Shown: positions 7,798 to 16,590 of the stretch, piece after piece
How the letters are laid out: every line of letters begins with the position of its first letter
How positions within the stretch are numbered: the stretch's first letter is position 1
Origin: Gracilaria vermiculophylla
Lineage: Eukaryota > Rhodophyta > Florideophyceae > Gracilariales > Gracilariaceae
Length of the DNA: 17,060 nt
Assembly: GCA_019155205.2 (NCBI GenBank)
Contig: JAHNZQ020000004.1
Span: forward strand, 3,889,700 to 3,906,759
Reading direction: 5' to 3'
Position numbers and translations under genes: made by a program
The notes under the pieces: generated by a model
What the model was told of the DNA's origin: nothing
The model's input: the letters and a program-made list of their open reading frames with translations, nothing else
Databases searched by the model: none

Positions 7798-9543
7798 CTA
7801 CAGGAGGGCGGCCCTCATTGCCGGGGTGAGAGTCGTACAGTGTACTGGCTCTGGACACAAGCAAATCCTGCAAGGCAGTGGGTAGCCCCGAGGGTTCGCA
7901 AATCGGACACTCTTGTAAGATCCTGCCGGGGCGTGCAAAGTAGGAGACGAAGGTGTTTTCGTCCTAGACGGTGCTCCCTGAGATAAGGCGTATGTGAGGG
8001 CAAGGGTCTCTTGCTCTCCCACGAGCGTGAGCTCGTCGACCTCCTCCAAGGTGCTGGAGTCCAACGCGAGGGCGAACGCCCGACGGGTCCTTGAGGTCGC
8101 CGTTTTGTCCGAAAGTGGAGCGTGGCTATGACGAGCGACACAGTGGGTATCCTCATAGGATTTCGTGAAACGTGCTAGCTCTGTATAGGTGGTCTTCTGG
8201 CTCGTTGTCAGGTGATTACGAATCCTGGCGTGGATCAAGGGAAGGAGTCTCTCGACAAACAACGACTTCAACTGCCGTTCAGAGTACACGTTCCCACACC
8301 GTAGGGCCTTAGTCAACAGCCTCTGCGAGAACTCCGTCTCGGTCATTCCCGTGTTCTGCCTATACGAGGTGACTTCAGCGTCAGCATCTGCTATCACCCC
8401 GTCCTTTATGTACATTTTGAGGAGGAAAATCACCACCTCCGGGTACTTCGTCAAGATCTCCGTTCTAGGGTCATCCAAAACGGTGCTCTCCTCCGTGAGG
8501 CGCGGCTGCACGAGCGAGTGCGCTTGGACTGTGAGGTAGAACTGGAAGCACCATATGGCGGCACCCTCATGGACACCATTGGTATTAAACGCTGAACGGA
8601 AGCGTGTGAGAAAGCTCAACACCGAGATGGGGTCTTCGCCTGAAAAGGACTGCTGCTTCATTTGAACATCCATGCGGCGCTGGATCTTCGTAAGTCGTTT
8701 AGCGACCGACGAGTCGTAAAGAGTGGAGTGATCATTCAACCTGTAGGTGTCATAATCCACCACTTTGGCGAAGAGGTCGTAAAGCGGGACGACACTACTG
8801 ACCCTTCTGCTTTTCTCCTTGGAAGCGATACCGTCCTCCGAGCAGGAGCTGTTTACGGATTCGGAGTCTGAGCTTCCCTCCTAATCGGTTTCTCGCTTTC
8901 TACTTTTCTCCCTCCGTTTCTTTCCTCGTCTTTCCATTAGGTAGTCTGCGTAACTGGCCATACCCCCGTTTTCGCGATTCACCCGAGGAGTATCCTGTCT
9001 CTCTCTCCTTGGGTGAGGTACTTCACGACGGGTGTCCTGTCCTCCTCCGCGGGGCGACAGGCCCAGACGGTGCACAGCAAGATTCCTAAGGTGGTCCTGT
9101 TTCCCTGCGGCAGTATCCTCTGCTCCTCTGGCGTGGGGGGGGGCAATATCCTGTCCTTCTCTGCTAGGGGTCACCTTAGGTGTTGATAGAAGGAATGTCT
9201 CCTGTACGGAAGAATAACTTTAAAACGTCGCTGAGGAGAGCAGCTGCACAGTTTAAGAACAAACCTCCGCACGGATAACATCTGAGTTCATCTCTAGGAA
9301 GGGGTCGGAATCCAGCAAAGCATCCAAAGCCTGGTGGGCGCTCTCTGATGCGATTTCCTCCAAAAAGACGTGGCAGCGTACTCCGAAGTGAGCTTCAACA
9401 CTTGCAGGTATTCTTTCGACCAGCTCTTTTGCGAACCAATCCGTAGGGCGCGGAGTTAGCGACTCCAGGAGAGAGTTAGCCTCCGGGTGTTTCCATCCAT
9501 GCAGCTCCTGAGGTGGGGGCTGCGATACCTTGTGTGAGGTTCT
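7798..9543 (-). pseudogene. Gag polyprotein, interrupted
   Basis: A single frame carries Gag from about 9543 to 7798, with TAA at 9255-9253, TAA at 9222-9220 and TAG at 8883-8881. It continues after TAG 7800 (EQEKNLQDIKDTPTKSGSYR) to a TGA at 7707-7705. Three parts are visible. An N-terminal globular stretch contains PTDWFAKELVERIPASVEAH. A hydrophilic region (about 9180-8890) has repeated QD/ED units followed by a Lys/Arg-rich run. The core (about 8690-8150), FSGEDPISVLSFLTRFRSAFN onward in short blocks, resembles the retrotransposon Gag family. A Cys/His cluster CRICLCPEPVHC near 7840-7880 looks like a variant zinc knuckle. Gag forms the particle and packages RNA. The start codon is not certain. 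Confidence 0.72.
8890..9180 (-). repeat. Degenerate QD-unit repeats inside Gag
   Basis: On the plus strand the word TCCTGTC or TATCCTCTG recurs, with short GC-rich spacers, at about 8992, 9031, 9092, 9113 and 9150. In protein these are REGQDIAPP, GAEDTAAG, GKQDHLRN, GGGQDTRRE and ERQDTPRVN: five related units of variable length, followed by a basic segment (ERRGKKRREKSRKRE). They look like an expanded, flexible linker in Gag. Confidence 0.5.
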
Positions 9544-9942
9544 TCAACTTTTACATTGGCGTTCCCCAGAGGTGTCGCGGGGGATTCCGCTTGCCTTCGA
9601 TCATGCACACTCGTAAGGCGATTCCTGAGACGCTTCACAGAGGAGCTAGGGTTCCTAAGGAGGCTTTCAGGGTCCTCCAGTCTGGCGGCCATCTCCTGGG
9701 GAGCTCTGCATGTGCTGCACTCACCAACGGAGTCGGCTGGTTGGGGCCCTGTAGGGGGGTTTCCATTGGGGGTTCTGAGGGGTCTATAGAGGAATAGGTG
9801 CAGGGTAATTTTCTTCGACTTCCGAATCACCTTAAGGAAGAATTGTACTTCTGGGGTCCGTTCGTTGCAAACTAGAAACCCTGTTCTGCTGAGACTCTTG
9901 CGAATCCTTTAGAAAACTGACCTTGTAAATCGGGAGACGAGT
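9456..9942 (-). pseudogene. Leader frame upstream of Gag
   Basis: The minus-strand leader has a frame partly shared with element 1: LKDS-x-x-SQ, LVCN, FFLKVIRK and GNPPTG occur in both copies. After GNPPTG this copy continues with VGECSTCRAPQEMAARLEDPE and ends at 9456. In element 1 the matching frame is open across the PBS into the LTR (ORF 232-483). Here a one-base difference near 9880 breaks it. It may be a true N-terminal extension of Gag, a separate leader peptide, or simply conserved untranslated sequence. Confidence 0.35.
9923..9940 (-). other. Primer-binding site position, complete element
   Basis: Two bases inside the 5' LTR the minus strand reads TCGTCTCCCGATTTACAA. It aligns with the TGGTCTCCCGACTTAGAA of element 1, differing at the second base of the diagnostic TGG, consistent with decay of the site. 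Confidence 0.4.
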
Positions 9943-10496
9943 TGTGGTACTGTCACTTCTCCTTTTGAGGTAGTACAGCACAACGTCCGTTAGGAGTTTT
10001 TGTTGACTCCAAAGGTGCGTGTTCCTAATGCTAGTCTCCGGTATTCGCTGTGGCGAGCCGGGGAAATTCTAAAAGGCGATCCGCAAACAGTAAGCGGAGG
10101 GGGAGGTTCACTGGGCGGACAATGCTCCTACAGGCGCGTCTATGAGGCAACCTGGAGATCGGCGGCTTAGAAACCTGAGGGTTGATTGACGACAGTCTCC
10201 CACCGGAAAAGTAGATGAACATTCAGTGGTGCTTAGTTTACTTCTCCAGAGGCGAAACTCGACCGGCATATTAAGTATCATGCCGGGAGCCTGCTTTAGC
10301 AGGTCTCACTACTGTAGTAAATACCCGCACAAATATACTAAAATAAATATAAATTCTACCGATCCTTAAAGATAATGTAGCGCACGCGGGCCGAGTTATG
10401 CACCACGTGGCTCAGTTAATAAAATGCATGGCCTTCTTAGGAATGTCACGCCATAGGGCTACACCACCATATTTCCTTAAGAGCCACTGTACTACA
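9943..10496 (-). repeat. 5' LTR of the complete gypsy element
   Basis: A 554-bp LTR, TGTGGTACTGTCA to CCACTGTACTACA on the plus strand. In transcription direction (minus strand) it has CACGTG at 10409-10404, about 90 bases from the LTR start, then a TATA-rich block (10361-10324: TTTATATTTATTTTAGTATA), as expected for a U3 promoter. Both elements are kept in all three LTR copies of the window despite strong divergence elsewhere. Confidence 0.9.
10324..10409 (-). promoter_or_regulatory. Putative LTR promoter: G-box and TATA-like block
   Basis: CACGTG (10404-10409) is followed about 45 bases downstream on the minus strand by an AT-only block containing TTTATATTTATTTTAGTATA. The same pair occurs at 903-908 with about 818-860, and at 1680-1685 with about 1600-1640. 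CACGTG is a palindromic site for bHLH/bZIP-type factors. Inference from position and conservation only. Confidence 0.45.
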
Positions 10497-10501
10497 TCAT
10501 C
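10497..10501. repeat. Target-site duplication, right copy
   Basis: TCATC directly follows the LTR, paired with ACATC at 1218-1222 (one mismatch). The sequence of Tc3-like copy A resumes right after it with CATCAATATT. Confidence 0.75.
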
Positions 10502-11677
10502 CATCAATATTGCTCGAGAATCACCTCTTTCGCTCTCCAAACAGCTTGAAATCATAAAAATGAAAGCTAGTAAAAAATTCTATGTTGAAATTAGCCGAAT
10601 TTTTAAACTTCATCCTGTCACAATTCCCTGCATCCTTAGAAATCCAGCAACCTGTAGAACAATAACATCTACAGGGCGTCCACACCTTTTAAGTCCTGCA
10701 GATAAACCCGGAAGAAAACGGAAACACTTTCAAGGAAGAGTTCTATGCAAAACAATAGCAAAAACCTTGAACCTCAATGTTTGTAAATCAACAGTTTGAC
10801 ATAAATTGAATAGAAAAATTGTTCAAGTACAACATATGATTAAAACAATGCCTTTTAGAACATAATCATAAGCAAGAAACAATATAATGTTATCCAAAAA
10901 TGGCGTACTAGAAAACAATATGGGATACAGTTAGTTTTTCTGACGAAAAAGAATTCTACTTGGATGTTACAAATTGTTATAAATTTTATTGACATGATTT
11001 AAGAAAAAAACCCTCTGAATTTTGGACAAGAAACTCTGGAGGTGGTTCTGTAATGGTCTGGGCTGGCATAATAAAATATTTGAAAAAAGATATTGTATTT
11101 TTAAATAGACATATTGACTCTGCATATCATTAAACAGTTATGTGTAGCTATATGTTACCTTTTCCATATTTTGTACTCGGAGAAAGTTTTGTTATCAAGC
11201 AATATAATTCACTGGTTTAAAAATATATATTGGTGTCAAATTGGCTACAAAAAGCGATCATTTTGGCAACGGACTGGTCAGCATGCTTTTCAGACGTAAA
11301 TACTATCAAAAAGGGAGGTGATTTACTATCAAGAATTGTTTATGATTAATGAAGGCAGTTTAGCGCAGTTTTTGATTTTAACAACTGTACTAAGAATTGC
11401 TGAGACAATACTTCAATTTGGACAATCAATTATCACATTAATTCGATGCCCAAAAGCTGTATTTGCGTTATTCAGCAAACAGGTGGCAAAATAAGTTACT
11501 ACTTTTAAGTCGCCAAAAGAGACTCAAACTTAATAAAGTTATTATGATTTTGAAACAGTTTTTAGAGTTGTTTTTTTTATCATCTTGATCTCGTAGTCGT
11601 GCAGTACCAAAATCACAATTTTTGTACTTCGACACCGACGTCATAAATTATGATTTTGAAAAAGACTGTATGAGGTC
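10502..11677 (+). mobile_element. Tc3-like copy A, transposase-bearing segment
   Basis: This is the remainder of copy A after the gypsy insertion. Together with 1093-1222 it is about 1.3 kb, the usual size of a Tc1/mariner transposon. It is the reverse-complement counterpart of copy B from start codon to terminal repeat. It ends with ATGATTTTGAAAAAGACTGTATGAGGTC, the right terminal repeat. A subterminal copy of the repeat core (ATTATGATTTTGAAACAG, about 11541-11558) lies about 105 bp inside. Confidence 0.85.
10509..11507 (+). pseudogene. Tc3-like transposase, copy A (heavily decayed)
   Basis: This is a Tc1/mariner transposase relic. The N-terminal helix-turn-helix region (SPLSLSKQLEIIKMKASKKF, then HPVTIPCILRNP) and LLSPADKPGRKRK...TLNLNVCKSTV are readable in one frame from 10509. 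Beyond 10800 stops and frame changes are frequent. The start codon is ATT at the position of ATG in copy B. The first catalytic Asp survives (FSDEKEFYLD, about 10940). The second is Tyr (KQYNSL where QQDNAP is expected) and the Glu of NPIENVWG is replaced (NTIKKGG). The end aligns with copy B at QQTGGKISY. It is non-functional, and clearly older or less constrained than copy B. Confidence 0.82.
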
Positions 11678-11978
11678 AGTTTTACTTACTTTAGAATTGT
11701 ACCAAAATATTTGAAAATTTTCCAATTTCTTTTCAATATGATATCTTAATCGTGTCTTCTAGACGGGCAGCGCCGAACCATGTCCACAACACTCAAACAA
11801 CATTTGTAGCTGTTGAATCAGTCGTGGTTGTCAACAACATCCGTGAATTGGTGCCATAGAGATGGATCTTTGCAGAACTTGATTAGCACCATAGGCCGTT
11901 TTTCAAGTTTAAAATTTGAAATGTAAAGGCCTCCGGATCAGATTTCAATATTTTTTTTTATTTTGCGTGATGGTGTGT
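11678..11978. other. Spacer between the two inverted Tc3-like copies
   Basis: About 300 bp with no long open frame and no similarity to other parts of the window that I can see. It is bounded by GTATGAGGTCA on the left and TGACCTCATAC on the right, which are the outer ends of copies A and B. It is probably the host target or part of an older element. Confidence 0.5.
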
Positions 11979-12142
11979 TGACCTCATACAGTGTTTCAAA
12001 ATCGTAACACGTTGGTATCAAAGTAAACAAATGATGATTTTGGTACTGTACGGCTACAAAATTGAGTTTCAAAATAAATTCAAGTCCAAAACCCGTTTCG
12101 AAAACATAACAACTTTATCTACTTAATGTCTCTTTTGGCGAC

Positions 12143-13009
12143 TCAGTAACTAAGTTTCCCACCTTCTTGCTGAATAACGCTAATACAACGTTCAGGCATT
12201 GAATTGATGTAGCCATTAATTGTCGAAACTGTAATATTGTCCCAGCAATTCTCAATACAGTTTTCTAAAGCAAAAACTGCGCTGAATTGCCTGCCGTGGC
12301 CATAAACCATTCTTGATTATAGACCCCACACATTTTCAATGGGGTTCAAGTCCTGTGAGCGCGCTGGCCATTCCATGACATGAATGCTTGCTTCTTGTAG
12401 CCAGTCTGACACCAATATAGATTTGTGTACCGGGGCATTATGTTGTTGAAAAACAAAATTTTCTCCGTGTCCACAATATCCAAAAGGTAGCATGTAGTTA
12501 TAAAGAACTTCCCGATAGCGTGCAGAGTCCATATTTCCATCAATAAAGGCAGTTTCTGTTCTTCCATACTATGATATACCAGCCCATACCATTACAGAAC
12601 CGCCTCCAGAATGTCTTGTATAAAATTTTGAACGTTTCTTTCTAAGATCATGCCAGTAATACTGAAAACAATCTGAAGCATCCAAGTTAAACTTTTTTTC
12701 GTCAGAAAATATTATTGTGTTTTATTGATCTTTCCGGTGCGCCATGTTTGCACACCAAGAAATTCTTTTTTGCTTATGATGATGTTCCAGAAAGAAAGCT
12801 TTCCTCATCCTTTTATATTTGAACAAATTTTTCGTATTAATTTCTCTCCATATTGTTGATTTACATACATTGAGGTTTAAGTTTTTCGTAATATTCTTGC
12901 ACAAAACTTTTCCACGCCACAGTTCCTGTTTAATACTGCGCTTATCTGCTGGACTGAGAAGATTGAGACGCCCTGTAGATTTTTTTTCTCCATAACGTGT
13001 TGGGTTTTT
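12143..13009 (-). pseudogene. Tc3-like transposase, copy B, C-terminal part
   Basis: A DDE transposase of the Tc3 type, readable in one frame across the whole segment, broken only by TAA (12724-12722), TAG (12571-12569) and TAA (12319-12317). Visible: KNPTRYGEKKSTGRL, LLSPADKRSI, the first catalytic Asp in FSDEKKFNLD, the family signature YYWHDLRK, GGGSVMVWAGIS, then FQQHNAPVHKS where FQQDNAP is expected (second catalytic Asp changed to His), WPARSQDLNPIENVWG with the catalytic Glu intact, and the end MPERCISVIQQEGGKLSY. With the N-terminal part at 16637-16765 it makes about 330 codons, normal for the family. The gene was split by the piggyBac-like insertion at a TTAA in the Leu-Lys codons after HPATILRF. 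Confidence 0.9.
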
Positions 13010-13011
13010 AA
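13008..13011. repeat. TTAA target duplication, left
   Basis: TTAA directly precedes CCCTTTTGAA, the left end of the piggyBac-like element. TTAA is the invariant target of piggyBac transposases. Confidence 0.9.
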
Positions 13012-13057
13012 CCCTTTTGAACCTGAAAGTTCTTATCGCTACTATCGTAGCGATAAG
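13012..13057 (+). repeat. piggyBac-like left terminal inverted repeat
   Basis: CCCTTTTGAA followed by a spacer and the near-palindrome CTTATCGCTAC-TATC-GTAGCGATAAG (13032-13057, extendable to 13030-13059). It matches the right end read in reverse, with a few substitutions and a 2-bp length difference. Confidence 0.88.
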
Positions 13058-13059
13058 AA

Positions 13060-13709
13060 TGTACCAATTAAAATACGACGCTTATCTCAATCAATTTGCT
13101 TCCAATGCATTCTATCCAAGTTTGAGTTGCACTCAGCACAATATGCTGTGGTTTTCCTCAACCATACCGCACCACCACCGTTGCCATGCAAGCCTTTCTC
13201 TCAACGCACCCTCCCCCTTGCCGCTTTACCAAGACTGCGCCTTCACCGCTTTGACGGCACCAATCTCGGCTCAATACAAGCACTGGAAATCATATTGGAA
13301 GGCACATCACCACATACTACACATTGCAGCCGCCTGTATCAGCCAATCTGTGGCATTCACAACGCCTCAGTTTTGTGATGACCTTGCGCTCGCACAGCCG
13401 GCTGTCGCACAGGTTCAACACCAAAAACTCTGCCACTTCCCGTTCTGGACTCTCTTAGACTACTTTCTTTGCAATTCTGCACCTATTACAGCGCTAGAGC
13501 AAAAGGACAGCGCAAGGCTCCGCTTTTGTTGTATCGGCACCACAGTACCTCCGCTCACCACAGTCGAAATACTGCCAACGTAAACCGCACCCTGCAGTAC
13601 CTTTGCAACCGTTGAAACTGCACTGCTTGCACGTTTGGAGCGACTTCAGCCGCCGGGCGGAGAGTCAACAACAGCTTCAGCACGCACTCCCGCTGTCGCG
13701 ACCGTTGCT
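13060..13709. other. Leader of the accessory gene, no supported product
   Basis: About 650 bp inside the piggyBac-like element upstream of the small plus-strand gene. The plus strand is rich in C and A and poor in G (CACCACCACC, for example). An open frame at 13017-13583 exists, but it starts inside the terminal repeat, has no recognisable domain, and a G-poor strand naturally has few stop codons. It most likely contains promoter and 5' untranslated sequence of the 13710 gene. Confidence 0.4.
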
Positions 13710-14225
13710 ATGCACAACGAGCAGAGGACACAAGGGGAATGCCCACATATCTCAGATTCAAATGAGAAAGATTGTTCACATTGGCAAAGCATCTCGATGA
13801 CAAATCGAAACACGCAACAGAACGGGGCAACAGACAACTGTGGAACGCAAGAGGGTGAGATCTTTAAGCACGAAACACAGGACGCAGAACAAATGGCTCC
13901 AACCGTTGCAGTAACGACGTTTGTTCCTGCGATAACTGGACACAACGAAGATGTTGCGTGTCCAAAATGTGGCGGAACGCCATGTTATTGGATGCAATCT
14001 GGAACTGCAGTAATAGAGAATGTATCCGAACGATATCCGGGATTGGGCTTGACCAGTTCCATAAACAACGAAGCCCGCAAGGCAGCGTACAAGGCGTTCA
14101 TCTACGAGCGATATGGAATCCTTGGAAAAGGAAGAAGAGTGCAGGTGCCTCGGTGCGCTTTGGAGGGTATCCGATCTATTTGGCCCGATGAGAATGGAGC
14201 ATATATGGTATACAAGGGACACTAA
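13710..14225 (+). CDS. Small Cys-motif accessory protein of the piggyBac-like element
   Basis: A complete 171-residue frame from ATG 13710 to TAA 14223-14225, with no stop or shift. The frame is also open upstream to about 13635 without another ATG. Residues 1-80 are polar and look disordered. The C-terminal half looks folded: CPKCGGTPCYW (residues 84-94; Cys 84, 87 and 92), then a helix-rich ARKAAYKAFIYERYG, a basic GKGRRVQVPRC (Cys 149), IRSIWPDENGAYMVYKGH. Three Cys close together and one distant Cys could bind a metal, but no named family is recognised with confidence. My impression is that proteins with a CPxC...PCxW motif recur in repeat loci of algae and oomycetes, which I cannot verify here. 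It is convergent with the transposase gene, stops one base apart. A role in transposition, regulation or DNA binding is possible. Confidence 0.68.
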   Translation: MHNEQRTQGECPHISDSNEKDCSHWQSISMTNRNTQQNGATDNCGTQEGEIFKHETQDAEQMAPTVAVTTFVPAITGHNEDVACPKCGGTPCYWMQSGTAVIENVSERYPGLGLTSSINNEARKAAYKAFIYERYGILGKGRRVQVPRCALEGIRSIWPDENGAYMVYKGH

Positions 14226-14226
14226 T

Positions 14227-16256
14227 TTACTCTTTGTACAACGCTTTGACGGTCTTTAGGCTTGCGGTTACTTTGTTCTGCCTATTGCGATGATTCCTAA
14301 ATGAGAGTACCTCGCTTGCAGTTGTGATTGCGTTGTATATATCTGGGCGCGTGATGCGAAATACATCCTTCTGATGGTAGAAGGCGAAGCAGTTGACGTG
14401 GAAACCCCGTTTACACCCCGTGCAGGAATAGGTAGTGTACGCTCCTTTTTCTTTCTTTGAGAGGCATTTGCATAACATGCAACTGACGCTACATTTCCCT
14501 TCCGTCTTTAGCAGAATATGAGGCTCTGAGCTTACTGTATTTCTCTGAACTACATCACACCAGATCCAGAACGTGACACAGAGCGCAGAGAAGCTCGCTC
14601 TTGTTGATACTCGACATGATCGGATGTTAGTTGTTTGATAACGCGTTGTTTCATGACACTCAAATCGATAAGCCTCTCTCCATGCTTTGGGATAGCATTG
14701 AGCAACGCATGCGCATTAATGATGCTTGCATTAAGAATAAACGTTAGAAGACTCATGGAAACACGCTTCTCTTTTCGCATAGTGGGTGAATTGGAACGAA
14801 ATTAATCAAAGTGATCAACGGCGTTCATGAAGAGGTTACACGCTACTATGACAGCGGGCACTTTCAGTGTCGTGCGCCGCACTGATTCGTTTCCAATCCA
14901 ACGTTCCAACGGCGCGAGCCCGTGAACTTATGTAACAGCGTGCTGATCAGGAGTATGAATGCGTAGTCTCGGGGTGTCTGCCAAGTCATTTGTGTAGAAC
15001 GACAGGACCGACCGGTCTTTGGAAACCACAAAGCCAGTGTGCTCTGCTACTGCAGCCAAATTGTTTGTGTTCACGTCCTTGTGATATACTTGAACGAGAC
15101 GCCAGTCCCCACGATGTGCATGTCTCAGACTCTCAATTGCCTCTCTGAGTGCCGGCCTGTTCAAACCATCAATGTTACTAAACCTCACAGTGCTCAGAAC
15201 TTTGCACTCTCTGTCGCTGAGCCGCGACAACTGCCGTGCCAGAACATGGCGTGTGTAGAAGTTATCCATAACCATGAGACGACCAGCATCAGGTGTAGGA
15301 TGCAACTGTGTTTGGTGCGACATTTGAGCGCACCATAAAGCCGATGAACTTGATTTTGCTACCAGCGATCCGTCTACTTTTCGCTCCACAGCCCCACGAA
15401 GATTTCGAAGCACATATGTGTATCGCAGAACAGGGAACTGACCTGCCCTATTCCCTGATCCGTTATCCTGCATGCTATGCAGGTAGGCGTGTGACCATCC
15501 AACAACCGCATAGAAACGGATACCGAATTTCACAGGCTTTGACTTCATGTAGGACCTCGCCGATGTTCTACCCTTACATCGTACTGTGTTCTCATCAAGG
15601 GAACTACCGCCAGCCGGGTAGGCCATTATAGCTGCGTTTCTAACAAAGTGTTCCAAAAGCTGGCGACTGTGCCACAATGGGTCCGAAACAGCAATATCTG
15701 GGTCATAACTCGGATATAGGCGCAGCGCAGCTCTAATATTCCAAAACGTATCTCTCCCCATCGTCTTCTTGAAAAAGGGAATGCCCAACAAATCTGATGA
15801 GTACCAATAATCACAAATGTGATTAAGTCCGTGCAATGATATTGCTAGTTCTAGACCTAGATAGGCAAGTAATTCATCCATTCTGAGAGGTCTTTTTCTC
15901 TGTCCTCTTCTCAAAAGTTCGTTACTTGTCCATTCTCGAACACATTTGAGAAAAGAGCCATTCAGAAATAAGCCAAACAGTCCTAATTCCTTCTTGTGAG
16001 CATATGCACGATGAATAAGTTGCGACTGTGCTAAATACCATCCACTTTGTTTACGCCAATATGCGCAGTACGGTGTGTTCTCATAGAGATTTGTTTCGTC
16101 AGTAGATCCAAGAGCTGTAATGACAAATTCTTCATCATCTATCACGCTCCAACTGACTTGTCCTGCCTCATCAAAGTTGCACTCGACCTCATTTGAAGGG
16201 CTTTTAGACTGTACCATCGTGTCAGATACAGTCTGCGCCGGTGTAATATTATTCAT
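14227..16256 (-). pseudogene. piggyBac-like transposase
   Basis: A transposase of about 676 codons starting at ATG 16256. The first 442 codons are open. The frame then crosses TAA 14930-14928 and TAA 14804-14802 and shifts by one base near 14560 into the frame that ends at TAA 14229-14227. Family landmarks: SSLDENTVRCKGRTSARS (Asp about 221) with YMKSKPVKFGIRFYAV, then LMVMDNFYTRHVLARQL (Asp about 331), then PAVIVACNLFMNAVDHFD (Asp about 481), matching the piggyBac catalytic DDD pattern. The second stop follows HFD, where relatives have Gln, so CAA to TAA is likely. The C-terminal Cys/His domain (CSVSCMLCKC ... CTGCKRGFHVNCFAFYH) is the DNA-binding cysteine-rich domain typical of the family. 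The enzyme would excise and insert the element at TTAA. Confidence 0.92.
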
Positions 16257-16500
16257 TGGAACATATGTGCAGTGGAAAGTGACAGATGTAAAACAATGGC
16301 CATGGGGTTTGGCGGTTCACGTCAGGTTTCGAAGTCTGTTTTGCGAACGCAGCCATCTCTGTGCTTGTATGCAAAGTACCGAAGCACGAGTGTGCACTTG
16401 AAGTGACGCTTTCTACGATTGTCAGAAGGGTCCACAACCACTCTCGTTATTGGCCGCAGCCATGTGAAAGTCAAGTAAAAGCCAATGAGTTCAACTCTGT

Positions 16501-16528
16501 GCTTAACGCTACTATAGTAGCTTTAAGC
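16501..16528. repeat. piggyBac-like internal subterminal palindrome
   Basis: GCTTAACGCTACTATAGTAGCTTTAAGC, a near-perfect palindrome. It shares the core CGCTACTAT-x-GTAGC with the copies at 13032-13057 and 16591-16617. It lies about 106 bp inside the right end, and no matching internal copy is seen near the left end. Confidence 0.8.
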
Positions 16529-16590
16529 AAAGTAGACACATTGCGAACAGACAACCAATTGTTTTTCTCGTTGGCCAGTAAGCGCCTTTC

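Larger units (their letters stand above)
1223..10496 (-). mobile_element. Complete, degenerate Ty3/gypsy chromodomain retrotransposon
   Basis: A 9.27-kb LTR retrotransposon in minus orientation, inserted in Tc3-like copy A. Order of parts in its own direction: LTR (10496-9943), candidate PBS, leader frame, Gag, protease, RT, RNase H, integrase, chromodomain, non-pol 3' region with an opposite-strand ORF, polypurine tract, LTR (1771-1223). The RT - RNase H - integrase order defines Ty3/gypsy. The two LTRs differ at about 29 of the first 230 positions by hand count, so the insertion is old. Multiple in-frame stops, at least two frameshifts in pol and a probable deletion in RT mean this copy cannot move on its own. 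Confidence 0.93.

Noticed and set aside
5290..9260. Reassigned TAG codon as an explanation for the many in-frame TAGs
   Set aside because: TAG occurs at positions expected to hold Gln, Trp and Glu, and TAA and TGA also interrupt the same frames, so decay of an old copy is simpler.
13017..13583. 188-codon plus-strand frame inside the piggyBac-like element
   Set aside because: It starts within the terminal repeat with a non-ATG codon and has no recognisable domain. It lies in a G-poor, C/A-rich strand where stops are rare by composition, so it was treated as leader sequence.
15308..15631. Plus-strand frames opposite the piggyBac-like transposase
   Set aside because: The minus frame is identified by catalytic motifs; the plus frames are shadows.
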